This document shows positions 58,294 through 64,000 of a stretch of 64,000 nt of DNA, piece after piece. The stretch lies in assembly GCF_000002985.6 (NCBI RefSeq), contig NC_003284.9, forward strand, positions 3,162,001-3,226,000, read 5' to 3'. The DNA comes from Caenorhabditis elegans (Eukaryota; Nematoda; Chromadorea; Rhabditida; Rhabditidae). Positions within the stretch are counted from its first letter, which is position 1. Every line of letters begins with the position of its first letter. The notes under the pieces were generated by a model. The model had not been told where the DNA came from, did not search any database, and saw nothing but the letters and a program-made list of their open reading frames with translations. The position numbers were made by a program, and so were the translations under genes.

Positions 58294-61200
58294 TTAAGAT
58301 TGGTCTGAGTTCTTCTGACGATGGTTTCTCTCACTGATCCTGTTGATTCTATTCAACCCGTCATGCCCTGAAAATATAGAAAATGTTGCAATTGAAGGAA
58401 GGTATTGAAAACTCAAAAAGAATTTGCAAAAGTTATAAACAAACTGCAAGTTTTGATAAACACATTCAGGAATCAGAAATTAAGTACTTAAACTGAAATA
58501 GGAAGCTTTTCGAGTTTGAATTAATTAAAAAACAGAAGGAAGGAAACAATAACTATTCAATGTGCAAGAAATTGAGTTAACAAATCTGTAATTATTTTTA
58601 AAAAATTTTCAATAGGAAATGTGAAACCCACAGTCAAAAAAAAATCGCTTGGAGAAATTACCCTATAGGAAAAACGTATTTTTCGTCAGGATGACAATTT
58701 TTGTATTAGAATAACAAAAAATGCGATTTTGGCTGTAAAAGTTGAACAATAAGGGGCAAAATTAATAGAGAAAATTCAGTATTTAAAAAAACGAAACCTT
58801 AAACCAATTTCTAAGACTAAAACAAAGCTAAACTGAACATCGAATGACAAAAGCCTCGTCTATATTCTGCCAAGCGTTTATATCTGACGGCATTATCTGT
58901 GTACACTGTGAATGGATGCGGAAGGAAATCTTCCCTTACAGTGACAAGATTTATTTTGTGAATCAAAACCAAAAGCCACTTTTACAACACATTGCCAATT
59001 TCTGAGACTTTCTTAACTGAGCAAACTATACTTGTATAGGTTTCTGAAATCATATGCTTAAGAAAAAAATTTTCTTTGAAATAAAAAAAATTATGTCACT
59101 GCTTGTGAGCAAAGGAAATAAAAAAATAAATGAAGTCTCTTCACAAAATTCAAGAATTTTCTCAGTTCAAAAGCGTTTATGTCGTTCTCAAAAGTACAGA
59201 TTCTCGAACAGTTTTGGCTTTTCCAAAAGACACAAAAGGGAAACGAAGAAATGATAAATGGAATGTGATGACAAAGGTAAACGAATATGGAAATGAGAGG
59301 TAACGGTGCCGACCAAACGGAAAAAAATGAAACATCATCCGAAATGAGATTGGAAAAGAGATGCGGATTCTGGAACGACACAAAAAAAAACTCGGAAACT
59401 AATACTGCAGAGTTTCACAGAAAACGGAGAAATATTAAGGGTGTGGTAGTTTTTCGGAAAAGAGACTGGAAAACGGGGGCAAAAAAATGGTGACGAAAAG
59501 AATAATGAAGAAAAAAAACGAAAGATACAATAAGAGATGGGAAGAAAAATAACAATACTTCTTTACTTCTTGGAATCTAACAGTTTAATGAAAAGTTTAA
59601 AATTTTTTTAAACAAATCACTACAGTTATTTGATTTGAAAACATATAATCCAGAAAATATAACAAAAATCAACTGAACGTCATTATTTCCCATGGCGTCA
59701 ATTTTCCCACAACGAGGAAAATGAAAGCTGTTTAAAAGTAAAAACAGGTTGAATACATCCCAAAAAGTACCGACGAGACGGCTAGAAAAACCTTTGATTT
59801 TGTTAGACGGTTGGAGAAAACAATATATGTAAAATTAGTTGAAAATGGATAGAGAGAATGTAGTAGCAGAAAAAAAATTGGGAGAAGATTGATTGAAAAA
59901 GGAAAAGACAGTGGAATGAGGTTGATGCAATGTAGGAAATTCATTCGCAAGGTCACCGTCCCGCTAGATACTACTTCGAACACGGCCGTTCGAATTGTGC
60001 CTTCCTGGATTTTGAAAAAAAATTATCTCTTGAAAAGTCGCAATTATTGGAAGATCAAAATTTTATATAAGAAAACGATAATCAAGCTGCTAGCAATGTT
60101 TTTTGGGTCCCGGAAATTAGTCTAGCGACAAGAAACCGAGATTAGCGACAATGATAATGTGAAGGAGTGGTGATAGAGATAATGAGACAGAATGAAACTG
60201 ACAAGGCAACAGAATTAGTGGAAGAAAAAAACAAAGGCAAAGAAGATGGTGTAGAAATTAAAACAAGTTGGTGTCATGCAATTGTACTTATTATTTTTAT
60301 ACTATTCATTATCCGTATTAGTTTTTAGAGGGTCAACAATTATGGAAGTAGTAAATAAAATATTTTAAAAAAATTCAAGACGTATATATTTTTTTGATTG
60401 CAGTTAGAAAAAAGAAATCAAGGAAAAGAAAGAAGAATACAAAACAAAAATAAACAATTGCAACAAGTTTAAATATTTTTCAAAACTTATTTGTCAAAAC
60501 TCGATATAGAAAAATATTTTATTCGTCTGAGAATTGTATTTATTTTAGTTTAAAAATTTGGAAAAAAATGGTCAAAAGTTGGAAATTTCTGAAAAAAGTT
60601 TCGATAATCTGTAAAATAATTTTTTTTTTCAAATTTTTAACTTTCAGACATTTTTAGAGCATTTTTGCAAGTGTTTCAACTAAAATAAAAATTTTTCCAG
60701 CTAAAGTAAATAGTTTTTCATATTTTATCACTAAATTTTGATGAAAAATGTCAGAAAACCTGGTTCAATTTGTAGAATTGGTTGTCGGCAATTCTCGCGC
60801 CAGATTTGAAGTAATGAATTTTTTTACAACAAAATTTTTTTGAAAATTACAGAGCCGAAATGTTCTATACATCTTATGTTCTATACATGCTTTTTAGTTG
60901 AAAATTTCGAGCCATTTTTTTTTGAAACTAATTCAAAAATAATCCAAAAAAAAAGACAGACGGTTAAACCATAGTCTGAAAAATCCAAAATATATGCAAG
61001 TAATTTTTTTTGCATATCGCCAGTCCATCGACAAAAAAAGAAACTAAAGCACGACTATTGAAAAATGAGAGTTTAGAGCAATGCGGAAGCATAATATTTC
61101 TCTCAAAAAAATTTTTGTGTATACGAATCAGAACTCAAAACTAATAAACAAAACAAAAAGTAAGAGGATCCCCCAATTCCAACAAACACACACACATACA

Positions 61201-61385
61201 CAATTATTATACAAATGGAATGTAACACGTCAAAGGCAATCAATAAATCGGTGTTGAGGATGTGCGCGAGAAAAACTGTGTGTATGGGAGTGTGGGGAGG
61301 TATAGAGGAGGAAGGATGTGCGGAGAGGGTAAGGAGACAAAGGTTTAGGTTCGGGATGAGACACTGGACATGGTGGCCCTACTCA

Positions 61386-61397
61386 CCCCCCCCCCCC
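61386..61397. repeat. Poly-C tract (12)
   Basis: An uninterrupted run of 12 C on the + strand (G on the minus strand), of G-quadruplex-forming size when read as G. Confidence 0.95.
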
Positions 61398-63128
61398 ACG
61401 TCTCACAACCAATTGTTTTATTAAGGAGAAGATGTGGTTCGGAATAAAAATGACCTTCGCAAGGAGTCTTTTCTAACTGGTATCCGATTGTCCGTCAGAC
61501 CACCACCCCATCGGGCATTTCTCTCAGCGAGACACTGATCATGATCAGCAGATTTTGGTGTGTTTGTATGAATGTCCTGATAAGGCAGCTCTATTAATGG
61601 ACACCAGGTACCTTGTGTAATAAAACTGGATTGTATTCAGCAGAAAAAAAATTAAAATGGGTTCTAGAATATTCATTTGTTCATTTTTCCATGTACTAAT
61701 CTATGTTTTTTTTTTCTAACAACGGCGATAAAAAACACTCCCTACAATCTTTAAATGTTATTCATGATTCAAAAAATTCACACAAGACACATAACTTCTT
61801 ATTGCCACTCATATTTCAAAAAGTGAGCTGATTTTTTTAACTACGGCTTTAACATTCTTAAAAGAGAAGTACTGACACTTTGACACTGACTGCTTGCATT
61901 TATGCTTTTAGTGCCAAAATGGTATAAAATTATTGAATTCCGTAATGAGACGTTATGAAAATCGCTCGAAGAAAATGCACGGCTGTTCAAAATTTTGAAA
62001 AAAGGCTTATTTTCAGCTAAAATCTCAAATTTTGTCAACTACGAAACTCATTTTTCAAAATTTAATTATCACCCTTTAGCATGCAGTGAAAGTGTGTGTG
62101 AACGAAACAACACGAAATAAATTACAAAAAATTGTATTTGAAAATGATAATCACATAAAAACGAGTTATGTTAATGAGTTCCACGAGTATTGGCTTTGCC
62201 AGGTGGTCCAAAATTTAAATTTTAGCTAAAAAATAGGTATTCTTCTAAAACTTTAAACCACCACAACGTAAAGAAATTTCAGAAAATTTCATTACAAAAT
62301 TCGGTAGTCTCGAACAATTTTAGGTCTAAAAAGACAAATTTTCAGATTTCAATACTTTACATTCGGTATGTTTTAATTATTTGTATTTTAACATCGCTGG
62401 AGTTCAAATATGAAAAATTAGTCTAAAATGTCAAAATCTTTATTGTATGGTAACTTACCAAAACTTTGACTGTAAACTTTCGAAAGTCCTATTTTAAAAA
62501 AACGTTCCCATGGGATATTAGTTTATTTTGAGTATCAAAATTGTCAATTCCACAAGAACTTTTTCAATGTTCAAACGATTACTTTTGAACATTTTGGCAA
62601 AATTCCCACTGAAAGAATACGTGTTAACTATTATTAAAATACATTTCGATAGCTGAATATAGTTTAAAAAATTAAAAGAAAATGGAGAGATTGGATGCCA
62701 CAGTACAACAAAATGAAAACAATTTTGTAAGAAGCACATACATGGTGACATGAAAAAAACTTACATAATTCTATCAAATTATAGTGAGAATTTGATAAAA
62801 ACTGAAAGTTAGTTAAATTTACTGGCGAGGCGAGTGCTAAGTTAAGCGATGGAAATGTTCAAACAAAAAAGTTCAAAAAGTAAATAATAAGTCGGGAGTT
62901 GGAAAGAGATGAGAAGAAAGTTCCAAACAATACGACAAGACCTGAAATAAAAGCAAACAAGGATAATAAGAAAAATTAGGCTGGCGACTACCGCTGCGAG
63001 TGCGGAATGACAGCTTTGATCGGTCAACAATTCCGAAATCTGTCCTCATGTTCCGGCATACAGTAGGCACACGACACCACTATTTTATATTTTGTTATCG
63101 GATAAGAGCAAAAGACTGACTATGCGGT

Positions 63129-63144
63129 GGGGGGGGGGGGGGGG
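63129..63144. repeat. Poly-G tract (16)
   Basis: An uninterrupted run of 16 G preceded by GCGGT. Tracts this long are rare in this genome and are known substrates for deletion when the FANCJ-type helicase DOG-1 is absent. Confidence 0.95.
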
Positions 63145-64000
63145 AGACAAGAAATGTTGAGAGAGAGAGAAAACGAAGTGGTGGAAGGTTTGATCATGCC
63201 CTCAACCCAAAGACACTCATGAATGAAAAAGGTGCGAGAATGGGGAAAATGCGGAGAGAAATGAAAAAGGAGGCAACATTTTCTATAGGGAAATACAAAA
63301 GTTTAATTAAAATTCAAGACCGGCTTTGCATACTATTATTCATATTACTAGTGTTTGATGTGAGAAGTGGAGAGTCGGAAAATTATTATTCGTAACAGTA
63401 TGCGGGTGTTGTCAAGTCACATAGGCTGAAATCTGAAGGGGGTTGTGATTTGTGAAACCACTTGTGAAACCTAAGGATTTGAAATCAAAATATATAAGGT
63501 ACAATTACATTATATCCTTATAAGTATGGAAATCATTACAATTCTGGAGACTTTTGCAACGCAATTCTAATAGGTACAGAGCTGGTGACAACCAATTTTT
63601 TGACTTGGAATAAAAATTTTCCAAATTCTTTAAAAATAGTATTATGAAATAATTTTTCACTTTAGCACTATATAAGTAGTTTTAAATAATTTTCCCACTA
63701 ACCATAGTCGAGTTTTGAAACGCTCAAATTATTGCGATAACTTTTGTAACTAAGTAGTTTGTGCCACACTAATAGAAATTGCAGTAATAATAGACACACC
63801 TAACTAAAATATACGGTAACTAAGTACTTCAATAGCCCTAAAACCAGGCAAATATTTTTCTGCCACAAAAAATTAGAAACTATTGGTAAGTTATCCAGTC
63901 TGAAAATAGAAAAGTTCAGTTACTGTTTGAAAAATAGCAAAGTTTTGTTTTGGACCGAAAATTGTGTCAAATTGGGAAGAGTGCAAGTGGAATAATAGTT

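Larger units (their letters stand above)
58294..64000. other. rgl-1 upstream DNA, no supported gene
   Basis: About 5.7 kb of AT-rich DNA. A minus-strand stretch at 59966-60013 has an acceptor (CAAAATCCAG), an open 48-base segment and a GTGACC donor. It could be a small 5' exon, but nothing confirms it. Other open frames (59091-59381, 59732-59983, 61215-61424) look like chance. Homopolymer tracts are listed separately. Confidence 0.5.

Noticed and set aside
1-64000. tRNA, rRNA, CRISPR or prophage features
   Set aside because: No tRNA-like T-arm/acceptor pairs, rRNA or repeat-spacer arrays were recognised; the DNA is eukaryotic.

Overview
The window reads as Caenorhabditis elegans nuclear DNA, most likely chromosome X. 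It is AT-rich, and its genes have short introns with strong GT(A/G)AGT...TTTCAG borders and trans-splice-type acceptors a few bases before the ATG. A 237-bp terminal-inverted-repeat element at 34.7 kb is of a type I recognise from C. elegans. Three genes can be named from their domains: klp-4 (kinesin-3), fax-1 (PNR/NR2E3-type nuclear receptor) and rgl-1 (RalGDS-type GEF). From memory all three are X-linked in C. elegans. The fax-1 exons join in phase to 419 codons plus a stop, the FAX-1 length I recall.

Left part (1-8.5 kb, dense). Three collinear + strand genes: the 3' end of a GRIP-domain golgin (29-2157), a minimal syntaxin-6 Qc-SNARE (2537-3370) and protein O-fucosyltransferase 1 (3853-5492). 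The first two are trans-Golgi components and the third is an ER enzyme, so the cluster concerns the secretory pathway. A minus-strand type I membrane protein gene of unknown family (5616-8476) ends tail to tail with the fucosyltransferase gene.

Middle (9.7-37.3 kb). klp-4 on the minus strand has 23 coding exons (9702-16662). Then come about 18.7 kb without a convincing gene, carrying TIR elements, palindromes, microsatellites and a short interstitial telomere-like tract. fax-1 follows on the minus strand (35367-37289), with about 3.3 kb of upstream DNA containing two GC-rich hairpins.

Right part (40.6-64 kb). Between 40.6 and 47.8 kb is a locally duplicated, repeat-rich cluster. It holds an intact small cysteine-rich membrane protein gene (45159-47749, minus), a decayed partial copy of it (40625-41577), and between them a + strand multi-pass membrane gene (42738-44195) whose first exon carries a frame-breaking 8-bp tandem duplication. 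rgl-1 (48976-58293, minus) has two alternative first exons and an in-frame 51-nt GT...AG segment inside its RA-domain exon. The last 5.7 kb hold no recognisable gene but contain long C and G homopolymer tracts.

No complete new operon-like system was found. The best candidates for undescribed biology are the frameshifted multi-pass gene, the decaying duplicate beside it, the rgl-1 exitron-like segment, the possible SL1-type operon junction before the O-fucosyltransferase gene, and the hairpins in the fax-1 and klp-4 upstream DNA.
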